DNA of 64,000 nt from Hydractinia symbiolongicarpus. Its lineage: Eukaryota; Cnidaria; Hydrozoa; Anthoathecata; Hydractiniidae. How positions within the stretch are numbered: the first letter of the stretch is position 1; each line of letters starts with the position of its first letter. Shown here one piece after another: positions 1 to 13,000 of this stretch. Position numbers and translations under genes: made by a program. Location: NCBI RefSeq assembly GCF_029227915.1, contig NC_079888.1:23540001-23604000 (forward strand), written 5' to 3'. The notes below the pieces were generated by a model. That model was not told where the DNA came from, searched no databases, and saw nothing but the letters and a program-made list of their open reading frames with translations.

Positions 1-380
1 TTTTAAAAATATTTTCATTTTTGATGAGACGCTGAATAAAAGAAGTTTAATCGCCGGCAAACGAAAACCCGCGATTTCCCGTAAATCCCAGGCTTGGCAC
101 GTATAGTCAAATGTATACAAAGAAAGTACCCTGTGAGTAAACTCATTTCCAGAACGATTTTTTAAATTATTTTTTCACCACTAAAACGCATAAGACTTGT
201 AGCTTTTAAAAAAGTTTTCATTTTTGGTGAGACGCTGAATAAAAGCAGTTTAATCGCCGGCAAACGAAAAACTGCGATTTCCCTAAATCCCAGACTCGGC
301 CCGTATAGTCAAAAGTATACAAAGAAAGTACCCAAGGAGTAAACTCATTTCCAGAAAGATTTTTTAAATTTTTTTTTCAC

Positions 381-3030
381 CACTAAAACTCATGAGACTT
401 GTAGTTTTCAAAAATGTTTTCATTTTTGATGAGACGCTTAATGAAAGAGGTTTAATCGCCGGAAAACGAAAACCCGCGATTTCCCGTTAATCCCGGGCTT
501 GGCCCGTATAGTCAAAAGTATACAAAGAAAGTACCCAGGGAGTAAACTCATTTCCCGGACGATTTTTTAAATTACTTTTTCGCCACTAAAACGCATGACA
601 CTTGTAGTTTTTAAAAATGTTTTCATTTTTGATGAGACGCTGAATAAAAGAAGTTTAATCGCCGGCAAACGAAAACCCGCGATTTCCCGTAAATCCCGGC
701 TTAGCCCGTATAGTCAAAAGTATACAAAAAAAGTACCCAGGGAGTAAACTCATTTCCCGAACGATTTTTTAAATTATTTTTTCACCACTAAAACGCATGA
801 GACTTGTAGTTTTCAAAAATGTTTTCATTTTTGGTGAGACGCTGAATAAAAGCAGTTTAATCGCCGGCAAACGAAAAACTGCGATTTCCCTAAATCCCAG
901 ACTCGGCCCGTATAGTCAAAAGTATACAAAGAAAGTACCCAAGGAGTAAACTCATTTCCAGAACGATTTTTTAAATTATTTTTTCACCACTAAAACGCAT
1001 AAGACTTGTAGTTTTTAAAAATGTTTTCATTTTTGATGAGACGCTGAATAAAAGAAGTTTAATCGCCGGCAAACGAAAACCCGCGATTTCCCGTTAATCC
1101 CGGGCTTGGCCCGTATAGTCAAAAGTATACAAAGAAAGTACCCAGGGAGTAAACTCATTTCCCGAACGATTTTTTAAATTACTTTTTCACCACTAAAACG
1201 CATGACACTTGTAGTTTTTAAAAATATTTTTATTTTTGATGAGACGCTGAATAAAAGAAGTTTAATCGCCGGCAAACGAAAACCTGCAATTTCCCGTAAA
1301 TCCTGGACTCAGCCCGTATAGTCAGAAGTATACAAAGAAAGTACCCAGGGAGTAAACTCATTTTCCAAAAGATTTTTTAAATTATTATTTCACCACTAAA
1401 ACGCATGAGACTTGTAGTTTTTAAAAATGTTTTCATTTTTGATGAGACGCTGAATAAAAGAAGTTTAATCGCCGGCAAACGAAAACCCGCGATTTCCCGT
1501 TAATCCCGGGCTTGGCCCGTATAGTCAAAAGTATACAAAGAAAGTACCCAGGGAGTAAACTCATTTCCCGAACGATTTTTTAAATTACTTTTTCACCACT
1601 AAAACGCATGACACTTGTAGTTTTTAAAAATATTTTTATTTTTGATGAGACGCTGAATAAAAGAAGTTTAATCGCCGGCAAACGAAAACCTGCAATTTCC
1701 CGTAAATCCTGGACTCAGCCCGTATAGTCAGAAGTATACAAAGAGAGTACCCAGGGAGTAAACTCATTTTCCAAAAGATTTTTTAAATTATTATTTCACC
1801 ACTAAAACGCATGAGACTTGTAGTTTTCAGGAATGTTTTCATTTTTGATGAGACGCTGAATAAAAGCAGTTTAATCGCCGGCAAACGAAAACCCGTGATT
1901 TCCCGTAAATCCCAGGCTTGGCACGTATAGTCAAATGTATACAAAGAAAGTACCCTGTGAGTAAACTCATTTCCAGAACGATTTTTTAAATTTTTTTTTC
2001 ACCACTAAAACGCATGAGACTTGTAGTTTTCAAAAATGTTTTCATTTTTGATGAGACGCTTAATGAAAGAGGTTTAATCGCCGGAAAACGAAAACCCGCG
2101 ATTTCCCGTTAATCCCGGGCTTGGCCCGTATAGTCAAAAGTATACAAAGAAAGTACCCAGGGAGTAAACTCATTTCCCGGACGATTTTTTAAATTACTTT
2201 TTCGCCACTAAAACGCATGACACTTGTAGTTTTTAAAAATGTTTTCATTTTTGATGAGACGCTGAATAAAAGAAGTTTAATCGCAGGCAAACGAAAACCC
2301 GCGATTTCCCGTAAATCCCGGCTTAGCCCGTATAGTCAAAAGTATACAAAAAAAGTACCCAGGGAGTAAACTCATTTCCCGAACGATTTTTTAAATTATT
2401 TTTTCACCACTAAAACGCATGAGACTTGTAGTTTTCAAAAATGTTTTCATTTTTGGTGAGACGCTGAATAAAAGCAGTTTAATCGCCGGCAAACGAAAAA
2501 CTGCGATTTCCCTAAATCCCAGACTCGGCCCGTATAGTCAAAAGTATACAAAGAAAGTACCCAAGGAGTAAACTCATTTCCAGAACGATTTTTTAAATTA
2601 TTTTTTCACCACTAAAACGCATAAGACTTGTAGTTTTTAAAAATGTTTTCATTTTTGATGAGACGCTGAATAAAAGAAGTTTAATCGCCGGCAAACGAAA
2701 ACCCGCGATTTCCCGTTAATCCCGGGCTTGGCCCGTATAGTCAAAAGTATACAAAGAAAGTACCCAGGGAGTAAACTCATTTCCCGAACGATTTTTTAAA
2801 TTACTTTTTCACCACTAAAACGCATGACACTTGTAGTTTTTAAAAATATTTTTATTTTTGATGAGACGCTGAATAAAAGAAGTTTAATCGCCGGCAAACG
2901 AAAACCTGCAATTTCCCGTAAATCCTGGACTCAGCCCGTATAGTCAGAAGTATACAAAGAAAGTACCCAGGGAGTAAACTCATTTTCCAAAAGATTTTTT
3001 AAATTATTATTTCACCACTAAAACGCATGA
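381..3030. repeat. 8-monomer higher-order repeat, two copies (period 1622 bp)
   Basis: Diagnostic variants recur at a fixed offset of 1622 bp, equal to eight monomers: 'gagacgctta' at 431 and 2053, and the 'catgacacttg' monomer at 1201 and 2823. Within the first copy a two-monomer unit is duplicated again at 406 bp (near 1201 and 1607). This is the expected result of nested unequal exchange. Confidence 0.75.
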
Positions 3031-3404
3031 GACTTGTAGTTTTCAAGAATGTTTTCATTTTTGATGAGACGCTGAATAAAAGCAGTTTAATCGCCGGCAA
3101 ACGAAAACCCGCGATTTCCCGTAAATCCCAGGCTTGGCACGTATAGTCAAATGTATACAAAGAAAGTACCCTGTGAGTAAACTCATTTCCAGAACGATTT
3201 TTTAAATTTTTTTTTCACCACTAAAACGCATGAGACTTGTAGTTTTCAAAAATGTTTTCATTTTTGATGAGACGCTGAATAAAAGAAGTTTAATCGCCGG
3301 CAAACGAAAACCCGCGATTTCCCGTAAATCCCGGGCTTGGCCCGTATAGTCAAAAGTATACAAAGAAAGTACCCAGGGAGTAAACTCATTTCCCGAACGA
3401 TTTT

Positions 3405-5030
3405 TTAAATTACTTTTTCACCACTAAAACGCATGAGACTTGTAGTTTTCAAAAATGTTTTTATTTTTGATGAGACGCTGAATAAAAGAAGTTTAATCGC
3501 CGGCAAACGAAAACCTGCAATTTCCCGTAAATCCTGGACTCGGCCCGTATAGTCAAAAGTATACAAGGAAAGTACCCAGGGAGTAAACTCATTTTCCAAA
3601 AGATTTTTTAAATTATTATTTCACCACTAAAACGCATGAGACTTGTAGTTTTCAAGAATGTTTTCATTTTTGATGAGACGCTGAATAAAAGCAGTTTAAT
3701 CGCCGGCAAACGAAAACCCGCGATTTCCCGTAAATCCCAGGCTTGGCACGTATAGTCAAATGTATACAAAGAAAGTACCCTGTGAGTAAACTTATTTCCA
3801 GAACGATTTTTTAAATTATTTTTTCACCACTAAAACGCATAAGACTTGTAGCTTTTAAAAATGTTTTCATTTTTGATGAGACGCTGAAGAAAAGAAGTTT
3901 AATCGCCGGCAAACGAAAACCCGCGTTTTCCCGTAAATCCCGGCTTGGCCCGTATAGTCAAAAGCATACAAAAAAAGTACCCAGGGAGTAAACTCATTTC
4001 CCGAACGATTTTTTAAATTATTATTTCACCACTAAAACGCATGAGACTTGTAGTTTTCAAGAATGTTTTCATTTTTGATGAGACGCTGAATAAAAGCAGT
4101 TTAATCGCCGGCAAACGAAAACCCGCGATTTCCCGTAAATCCCGGGCTTGGCCCGTATAGTCAAAAGTATACAAAGAAAGTACCCAGGGAGTAAACTCAT
4201 TTCCCGAACGATTTTTTAAATTACTTTTTCACCACTAAAACGCATGAGACTTGTAGTTTTCAAAAATGTTTTTATTTTTGATGAGACGCTGAATAAAAGA
4301 AGTTTAATCGCCGGCAAACGAAAACCTGCAATTTCCCGTAAATCCTGGACTCGGCCCGTATAGTCAAAAGTATACAAAGAAAGTACCCAGGGAGTAAACT
4401 CATTTTCCAAAAGATTTTTTAAATTATTATTTCACCACTAAAACGCATGAGACTTGTAGTTTTCAAGAATGTTTTCATTTTTGATGAGACGCTGAATAAA
4501 AGCAGTTTAATCGCCGGCAAACGAAAACCCGCGATTTCCCGTAAATCCCAGGCTTGGCACGTATAGTCAAATGTATACAAAGAAAGTACCCTGTGAGTAA
4601 ACTTATTTCCAGAACGATTTTTTAAATTATTTTTTCACCACTAAAACGCATAAGACTTGTAGCTTTTAAAAATGTTTTCATTTTTGATGAGACGCTGAAG
4701 AAAAGAAGTTTAATCGCCGGCAAACGAAAACCCGCGTTTTCCCGTAAATCCCGGCTTGGCCCGTATAGTCAAAAGCATACAAAAAAAGTACCCAGGGAGT
4801 AAACTCATTTCCCGAACGATTTTTTAAATTATTTTTTCACCACTAAAACGCACGAGACTTGTAGTTTTCAAAAATGTTTTCATTTTTGGTGAGACGCTGA
4901 ATAAAAGCAGTTTAATCGCCGGCAAACGAAAAACTGCGATTTCCCTAAATCCCAGACTCGGCCCGTATAGTTAAAAGTATACAAAGAAAGTACCCAGGGA
5001 GTAAACTCATTTTCCAAAAGATTTTTTAAA
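3405..5030. repeat. 4-monomer tandem duplication (period about 811 bp)
   Basis: The blocks starting near 3405 and 4216 match almost base for base for about 600 bp, including the rare 'gctgaagaaaag' variant and 'aaagcatacaaaaaaag'. The same rare variant occurs a third time near 5298, at a three-monomer offset, so the duplication was followed by a shorter event. Confidence 0.75.
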
Positions 5031-5399
5031 TTATTATTTCACCACTAAAACGCATGAGACTTGTAGTTTTCAAGAATGTTTTCATTTTTGATGAGACGCT
5101 GAATAAAAGCAGTTTAATCGCCGGCAAACGAAAACCCGCGATTTCCCGTAAATCCCAGGCTTGGCACGTATCGTCAAATGTATACAAAGAAAGTACCCTG
5201 TGAGTAAACTCATTTCCAGAACGATTTTTTAAATTATTTTTTCACCACTAAAACGCATAAGACTTGTAGCTTTTAAAAATGTTTTCATTTTTGATGAGAC
5301 GCTGAAGAAAAGAAGTTTAATCGCCGGCAAACGAAAACCCGCGTTTTCCCGTAAATCCCGGCTTGGCCCGTATAGTCAAAAGCATACAAAGAAAGTACC

Positions 5400-8300
5400 C
5401 AGGGAGTAAACTCATTTCCCAAACGATTTTTTAAATTATTATTTCACCACAAAAACGCATGAGACTTGTAGTTTTCAAGAATGTTTTCATTTTTGATGAG
5501 ACGCTTAATAAAAGCAGTTTAATCGCCGGCAAACGAAAACCCGCGATATCCCGTAAATCCCGGCTTGGCCCGTATAGTCAAAAGTATACAAAGAAAGTAC
5601 CCAGGGAGTAAACTCATTTCCCGAACGATTTTTTAAATTATTTTTTCACCACTATAACGCATGAGACTTGTAGTTTTTTAAAAATGTTTTCATTTTTGAT
5701 GAGACGCTGAATAAAAGCAGTTTAATCGCCGGCAAACGAAAAACTGCAATTCTCTAAATCCCGGACTCGGCCCGTATAGTCAAAAGTATACAAAGAAAGT
5801 ACCCAGGGAGTAAACTCATTTCCAGAACGATTTTTTAAATTATTTTTTTACCACTAAAACGCATAAGAGTTGTAGTTTTTAAAAATGTTTTCATTTTTGA
5901 TGAGACGCTGAATAAAAGAAGTTTAATCGCCGGCAAACGAAAACCCACGATTTCCCGTAAATCCCGGGCTTGGCCCGTATAGCCAAAAGTATACAAAGAA
6001 AGTACCCAGGGAGTAAACTCATTTCCCGAACGATTTTTTATATTATTTTTTTATCACTAAACGCATGAGACTTGTAGTTTTCAAAAAAATTTTCATATTT
6101 GATGGGACGCTGAATAAAAGAAGTTTAATTGCCGGCAAACGAAAATCCGCAATTTCCCGTAAATCCCGGACTCGGCCCGTATAGTCAAAAGTATACAAAA
6201 AAAGTACCCAGGGAGTAAACTCATTTCCCGAACGATTTTTTAAATTATTTTTTCACCACTAAAACGCATGGGACTTGTAGTTTTCAAAAATGGTTTTATT
6301 TTTGATGAGACGCATAATGAAAGAGGTTTAATCGCCGGCAAATGAAATCCCGCGTTTTCCCGTAAATCCGGGGCTTGGCCCGTATAGTCGAATGTATACA
6401 AAGAAAGTACCCAGGGAGTAAACTCATTTCCCGAACGATTTTTTATATTATTTTTTTACCACTAAACGCATGAGACTTGTAGTTTTCAAAAATATTTTCA
6501 TATTTGATGGGACGCTGAATAAAAGAAGTTTAATCGCCGGCAAACGAAATCCCGCGTTTTCCCGTAAATCCGGGGCTTGGCCGTATAGTCGAATGTATAC
6601 AAAGAAAGTACCCAGGGAGTAAACTCATTTCCCGAACGATTTTTTATATTATTTTTTTACCACTAAACGCATGAGACTTGTAGTTTTCAAAAATATTTTC
6701 ATATTTGATGGGACGCTGAATAAAAGAAGTTTAATCGCCGGCAAACGAAAATCCGCGATTTCCCGTAAATCCCGGACTCGGCCCGTATAGTCAAAAGTAT
6801 ACAAAGAAAGTACCCTGGGAGTAAACTCATTTCCCGAACGATTTTTTAAATTATTTTTTCACCACTAAAACGCATGAGACTTGTAGTTTTCAAAAATGTT
6901 TTCATTTTTGGTGAGACGCTGAATAAAAGCAGTTTAATCGCCGGCAAACGAAAAACTGCGATTTCCCTAAATCCCAGACTCGGCCCGTATAGTCAAAAGT
7001 ATACAAAGAAAGTACCCAGGGAGTAAAATCATTTCCAGAAGGTTTTTTTAAATTATTTTTTCACCACTAAAACGCATCAGACTTGTAGTTTTTAAAAATG
7101 TTTTCATTTTTGATGAGACGCTGAATAAAGGAAGTTTAATCGCCGGCAAACGAAAACCCGCGATTTCCCGTAAATCCCGGGCTTGGCCCGTATAGTCAAA
7201 AGTATACAAAGAAAGTACCCAGGGAGTAAACTGATTTCCCGAACGATTTTTTATATTATTTTTTTACCACTAAACGCATGAGACTTGTAGTTTTCAAAAA
7301 TATTTTCATATTTGATGAGACGCTGAATAAAAGCAGTTTAATCGCCGGTAAACGAAAACCCGCGATATCCCGTAAATCCCGGCTTGGCCCGTATAGTCAA
7401 AAGTATACAAAGAAAGTACCCAGGGAGTAAACTCATTTCCCGAACGATTTTTTAAATTATTTTTTCACCACTAAAACGCATGAGACTTGTAGTTTTTTAA
7501 AAATGTTTTCATTTTTGATGAGACGCTGAATAAAAGCAGTTTAATCGCCGGCAAACGAAAAACTGCGATTCTCTAAATCCCGGACTCGGCCCGTATAGTC
7601 AAAAGTATACAAAGAAAGTACCCAGGGAGTAAACTCATTTCCAGAACGATTTTTTAAATTATTTTTTTACCACTAAAACGCATAAGACTTGTAGTTTTTA
7701 AAAATGTTTTCATTTTTGATGAGACGCTGAATAAAAGAAGTTTAATCGCCGGCAAACGAAAACCCGCGATTTCCCGTAAATCCCGGGCTTGGCCCGTATA
7801 GCCAAAAGTATACAAAGAAAGTACCCAGGGAGTAAACTCATTTCCCGAACGATTTTTTATATTATTTTTTTACCACTAAACGCATGAGACTTGTAGTTTT
7901 TAAAAATGTTTTCATTTTTGGTGAGACGCTGAATAAAAGCAGTTTAATCGCCGGCAAACGAAAAACTGCGATTTTCTTAAATCCCAGACTCGGCCCGTAT
8001 AGTCAAAAGTATACAAAGAAAGTACCCAGGGAGTAAACTCATTTCCAGAACGATTTTTTAAATTATTTTTTCACCACTAAAACGCATAAGACTTGTAGTT
8101 TTCAAAAATATTTTCATATTTGATGGGACGCTGAATAACAGAAGTTTAATCGCCGGTAAACGAAAATCCGCGATTTCCCGTAAATCCCGGCTCGGTCCGT
8201 ATAGTCAAAAGTATACAAAGAAAGTACCCAGGGAGTAAACTCATTTCCCGAACGATTTTTTAAATTATTTTTTCACCACTAAAACGCATGAGACTTGTAG

Positions 8301-9568
8301 TTTTCAAAAATGTTTTCATTTTTGATGAGACGCTGAATAAAAGAAGTTTAATCGCCGGCAAACGAAAACCCGCGATTTCCCGTAAGTCCCGGGCTTGGCC
8401 CGTATAGTCAAAAGTATACAAAGAAAGTACCCAGGGAGTAAACTCATTTCCCGAACGATTTTTTAAATTACTTTTTCACCACTAAAACGCATGAGACTTG
8501 TAGTTTTTAAAAATGTTTTCATTTTTGATGAGACGCTGAATAAAAGAAGTTTAATCGCCGGCAAACGAAAACCTGCGATTTCCCGTAAATCCTGCACTCG
8601 GCCCGTATAGTCAAAAGTATACAAAGAAAGTACCCAGGGAGTAAACTCATTTCCCAAACGATTTTTTAAATTATTATTTCACCACAAAAACGCATGAGAC
8701 TTGTAGTTTTCAAGAATGTTTTCATTTTTGATGAGACGCTGAATAAAAGAAGTTTAATCGCCGGCAAACGAAAATCCGCGATTTCCCGTAAATCCCGGAC
8801 TCGGCCCGTATAGTCAAAGGTATACAAAGAAAGTACCCAGGGAGTAAACTCATTTCCCGAACGATTTTTTAAATTATTTTTTCACCACTAAAACGCATGA
8901 GACTTGTAGTTTTCAAAAATGTTTTCATTTTTGATGAGACGCCTAATGAAAAAGGTTTAATCGCCGGCAAATGAAATCCCGCGTTTTCCCGTAAATCCGG
9001 GGCTTGGCCCGTATAGTCGAATGTATACAAAGACAGTACCCAGGGAGTAAACTCATTTCCCGAACGATTTTTTATATTATTTTTTTACCACTAAACGCAT
9101 GAGACTTGTAGTTTTCAAAAATATTTTCATTTTTGATGGGACGCTGAATAAAAGAAGTTTAATCGCCGGAAAACGAAAATCCGCGATTTCCCGTAAATCC
9201 CGGACTCGGCCCGTATAGTCAAAAGTATACAAAGAAAGTACCCAGGGAGTAAACTCATTTCCCGAACGATTTTTTAAATTATTTTTTCACCACTAAAACG
9301 CATAAGACTTGTAGTTTTTAAAAATGTTTTCATTTTTGATGAGACGCTGAATAAAGGAAGTTTAATCGCCGGCAAACGAAAACCCGCGATTTCCCGTCAA
9401 TCCCGGGCTTGGCCCGTATAGTCAAAAGTATACAAAGAAAGTACCCAGGGAGTAAACTGATTTCCCGAACGATTTTTTATATTATTGTTTTACCACTAAA
9501 CGCATGAGACTTGTAGTTTTAAAAAATATTTTCATATTTGATGGGACGCTGAATAAAAGAAGTTTAAT
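5400..9568. repeat. Satellite segment II, left part
   Basis: Plain satellite with no gene. Monomers reading 'ttatattatttttttaccac', 'ctaaacgcatg' and 'tttgatgggacgc' first become frequent here, interleaved with 'aaaaactgcgattt' monomers lacking the G of 'cccgtaaat'. The part from about 5.65 to 7.86 kb resembles 12.23-14.2 kb at an offset near 6575 bp, which equals 30 monomers plus one LINE insertion of 504 bp. The last monomer before the LINE carries the marker 'tattattgttttacc'. Confidence 0.8.
9564..9568. repeat. Target-site duplication TTAAT, left side of LINE copy 1
   Basis: TTAAT here is repeated at 10068-10072, immediately after the LINE tail. Uninterrupted monomers read 'agtttaatcgccgg' with a single TTAAT, so five bases were duplicated on insertion. 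The base before TTAAT differs on the two sides, which limits the duplication to 5 bp. Confidence 0.8.
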
Positions 9569-9922
9569 GAACTTTTATCTTTATGTAATGTTAAAAATAT
9601 TCACATCATCAATTTACAGAATTTAATGAAAGAGGTTTACAAATTTTTAAATGGATTGTCACGTCTATATATGAACGAGATATTTTCTGTTAGGGAAAAC
9701 AAGTACAACCTTCGTTGCTTTAATTTGATCAGGCGACCAACTTGTCGGACAACGTACTATGGCTTAAATACTTTATCAAATATTGCAGGGAAGCTATGGA
9801 TATCTGTGCCTGACGCTACAAAGAATGCTCCTTCTCTCGAAGCCTTCCGTAGCTCAATAAAATTTTGGGAAGGTGATGTTTGCACCTGTAAAATATGCAT
9901 GGATATACCATACATATTTTAA
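9569..9922 (+). pseudogene. C-terminal remnant of LINE ORF2 (post-reverse-transcriptase region), copy 1
   Basis: The frame is open from the insertion junction (ELLSLCNVKN...) through an internal methionine at 9626 to TAA at 9920-9922, giving 117 residues. Visible landmarks are 'NLQNLMKEVYKFLNGLS', then 'YNLR', 'TTYYG', a 'GKLW' block, a 'SLEAFRSSIKFW' helix-like stretch, and a terminal C-x-C-x2-C (CTCKIC). In this order they are typical of the region after the reverse transcriptase domain in many invertebrate LINE ORF2 proteins. The endonuclease and catalytic reverse transcriptase domains are absent, so no activity is expected. This copy has Arg where copies 2-5 have Pro, 13 residues from the internal Met. 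The family call is from recognition, not a search. Confidence 0.75.
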
Positions 9923-10035
9923 CTTTACTTATTTATTTATTTATTTTTCTTATTTTTTATCGCTGTTTGCCTTGTTTTACGTTTTGTTGTCGATTTAAAT
10001 TAGTTATTTAAATACTATTGTATCTATCGACGTTA

Positions 10036-10041
10036 AATAAA
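10036..10041 (+). promoter_or_regulatory. AATAAA polyadenylation signal in the LINE 3' UTR
   Basis: AATAAA lies 26 bp before the end of the element, followed by an A-rich tail of AAAATC-like units. This matches the 3' end of a retrotransposed transcript. The same hexamer is in all five copies at the same offset (for example 18837-18842). Confidence 0.6.
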
Positions 10042-10067
10042 GAGAAAATCAAAAAAATCAAAATCAA

Positions 10068-13000
10068 TTAATCGCCGGCAAACGAAAATCCGCAATTTCC
10101 CGTAAATCCCGGGCTTGGCCCGTATAGTCAAAAGTATACAAAGAAAGTACCCAGGGAGTAAACTCATTTCCCGAACGATTTTTTAAATTACTTTTTCACC
10201 ACTAAAACGCATGAGATTTGTAGTTTTTAAAAATGTTTTCATTTTTGATGAGACGCTGAATAAAAGAAGTTTAATCGCCGGCAAACGAAAACCTGCGATT
10301 TCCCGTAAATCCTGGACTCGGCCCGTATAGTCAAAAGTATACAAAGAAAGTACCCAGGGAGTAAACTCATTTCCCAAACGATTTTTTAAATTATTATTTC
10401 ACCACAAAAACGCATGAGACTTGTAGTTTTCAAGAATGTTTTCATTTTTGATGAGACGCTGAATAAAAGCAGTTTAATCGCCGGCAAACGAAAACCCGCG
10501 ATTTCTCGTAAATCCCGGCTTGGCCCGTATAGTAAAAAATATACAAAGAAAGTACCCAGGGAGTAAACTCATTTCCCGAACGATTTTTTAAATTATTTTT
10601 TCACCACTAAAACGCATCAGACTTGTAGTTTTCAAAAATGTTTTCATTTTTAATGAGACGCTGAATAAAAGAAGTTTAATCGCCGGCAAACGAAAACCCG
10701 CGATTTCCCGTAAATCCCGGGCTTGGCCCGTATAGTCAAAAGTATACAAAGAAAGTACCCAGGGAGTAAACTCATTTCCCGAACGATTTTTTAAATTACT
10801 TTTTCACCACTAAAACGCATGAGACTTGTAGTTTTCAAAAATGTTTTCATTTTTGATGAGACGCTTAATGAAAAAGGTTTAATCGCCGGCAAATGAAATC
10901 CCGCGTTTTCCCGTAAATCCGGGGCTTGGCCCGTATAGTCGAATGTATACAAAGACAGTACCCAGGGAGTAAACTCATTTCCCGAACGATTTTTTATATT
11001 ATTTTTTTACCACTAAACGCATGAGACTTGTAGTTTTCAAAAATATTTTCATATTTGATGGGACGCTGAATAAAAGAAGTTTAATCGCCGGCAAACGAAA
11101 ATCCGCGATTTCCCGTAAATCCCGGACTCGGCCCGTATAGTCAAAAGTATACAAAGAAAGTACCCAGGGAGTAAACTCATTTCCCGAACGATTTTTTAAA
11201 TTATTTTTTCACCACTAAAACGCATGAGACTTGTAGTTTTCAAAAATGTTTTCATTTTTGATGAGACGCTGAATAAAAGCAGTTTAATCGCCGGCAAACG
11301 AAAACCCGCGATTTCTCGTAAATCCCGGCTTGGCCCGTATAGTAAAAAATATACAAAGAAAGTACCCAGGGAGTAAACTCATTTCCAGAACGATTTTTTA
11401 AATTATTTTTTCACCACTAAAACGCATAAGACTTGTAGTTTTTAAAAGTGTTTTCATTTTTGATGAGACGCTGAATAAAAGAAGTTTAATCGCCGGCAAA
11501 CTAAAACCCGCGATTTTCCGTAAATCCCGGGCTTGGCCCGTATAGCCAAAAGTATAAAAAGAAAGTACCCAGGGAGTAAACTCATTTCCCGAACGATTTT
11601 TTATATTATTTTTTTACCACTAAACGCATGAGACTTGTAGTTTTCAAAAAAATTTTCATATTTGATGGGATGCTGAATAAAAGAAGTTTAATCGCAGGCA
11701 AACGAAAATCCGCGATTTCCCGTAAATCCCGGACTGGGCCCGTATAGTCAAAAGTATACAAAGAAAGTACCCAGGGAGTAAACTCATTTCCCGAACGATT
11801 TTTTAAATTATTTTTTCACCACTAAAACGCATGAGACTTGTAGTTTTCAAAAATGTTTTCATTTTTGATGAGACGCTGAATAAAAGAAGTTTAATCGCCG
11901 GTAAACGAAAACCTGCGATTCCCCGTAAGTCCTGGACTCGGCCCGTGTAGTCAAAAGTATACAAAGAAAGTACCCAGGGAGTAAACTCATTTCCCAAACG
12001 ATTTTTTAAATTAATATTTCACCACAAAAACGCATGAGACTTGTAGTTTTCAAGAATGTTTTCATTTTTGATGAGACGCTGAATAAAAGCAGTTTAATCG
12101 CCGGCAAACGAAAACCCGCGATATCCCGAAAATCCCGGCTTGGCCCGTATAGTCAAAAGTACACAAAGAAAGTACCCAGGGAGTAAACTCACTTCCCGAA
12201 CGATTTTTTAAATTATTTTTTCACCACTATAACGCATGAGACTTGTAGTTTTTTAAAAATGTTTTCATTTTTGATGAGACGCTGAATAAAAGCAGTTTAA
12301 TCGCCGGCAAACGAAAAACTGCAATTCTCTAAATCCCGGACTCGGCCCGTATAGTCAAAAGTATACAAAGAAAGTACCCAGGGAGTAAACTCATTTCCAG
12401 AACGTATTTTTAAATTATTTTTTTACCACTAAAACGCATAATAGTTGTAGTTTTTAAAAATGTTTTCAATTTTGATGAGACGCTGAATAAAAGAAGTTTA
12501 ATTGCCGGCAAACGAAAACCCACGATTTCCCGTAAATCCCGGGCTTGGCCCGTATAGCCAAAAGTATACAAAGAAAGTACCCAGGGAGTAAACTCATTTC
12601 CCGAACGATTTTTTATATTATTTTTTTACCACTAAACGCATGAGACTTGTAGTTTTCAAAAAAAATTTTATATTTGATGGGACGCTGAATAAAAGAAGTT
12701 TAATTGCCGGCAAACGAAAATCCGCAATTTCCCGTAAATCCCGGACTCGGCCCGTATAGTCAAAAGTATACAAAGAAAGTACCCAGGGAGTAAACTCATT
12801 TCCCGAACGATTTTTTAAATTATTTTTTCACCACTAAAACGCATGGGACTTGTAGTTTTCAAAAATGTTTTCATTTTTGATGAGACGCATAATGAAAGAG
12901 GTTTAATCGCCGGCAAATGAAATCCCGCGTTTTCCCGTAAATCCGGGGCTTGGCCCGTATAGTCGAATGTATACAAAGAAAGTACCCAGGGAGTAAACTC

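Larger units (their letters stand above)
1..5400. repeat. Satellite segment I, 'ccctgtgag' variant-rich
   Basis: This stretch contains monomers carrying 'ccctgtgagtaaac' in place of 'cccagggagtaaac', near 131, 1954, 3171, 3780, 4591 and 5198. They usually pair with 'ggcttggcacg' and 'caaatgtatac'. The variant then disappears until about 32.2 kb. Other monomers here show 'cgcttaatgaaagagg' and 'gaaaacctgcaatttccc'. No gene or inserted element is seen. Confidence 0.8.
9569..10067 (+). mobile_element. 5'-truncated non-LTR retrotransposon (LINE) fragment, copy 1
   Basis: This 499-bp non-satellite segment lies between 'gaagtttaat' and 'ttaatcgccgg' of one monomer. It holds the last 117 codons of a LINE ORF2 in frame from the left junction, then a 3' UTR with TTTA repeats (from about 9926), an AATAAA, and a short A-rich tail with AAAATC-like units. 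TTAAT is duplicated on both sides (9564-9568 and 10068-10072), while LINE-free monomers have it once. Truncation at the 5' end with an intact 3' end is the usual product of target-primed reverse transcription. Copies 2-5 have the same junctions, so this locus is one of five descendants of a single insertion. Copy 1 differs from copies 3-5 by one base in the coding part. Confidence 0.9.

Noticed and set aside
3405-3599. Repeated minus-strand reading frames of about 62-73 codons (also at 4216, 8463, 10183, 17264, 26575, 51897, 61163 and many more)
   Set aside because: Each fits inside one 203-bp monomer and starts at TTG, not ATG (for example CAA on the plus strand at 3597-3599). It exists only in monomers that happen to have 'ccaaa' there, and the monomer length is not a multiple of three. 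These are satellite by-products.
9626-9922. Independent small gene of 98 codons
   Set aside because: The frame stays open upstream of the ATG to the insertion junction, and the sequence resembles the end of LINE ORF2. It is repeated with the satellite at five places, so it is a truncated retroelement fragment.
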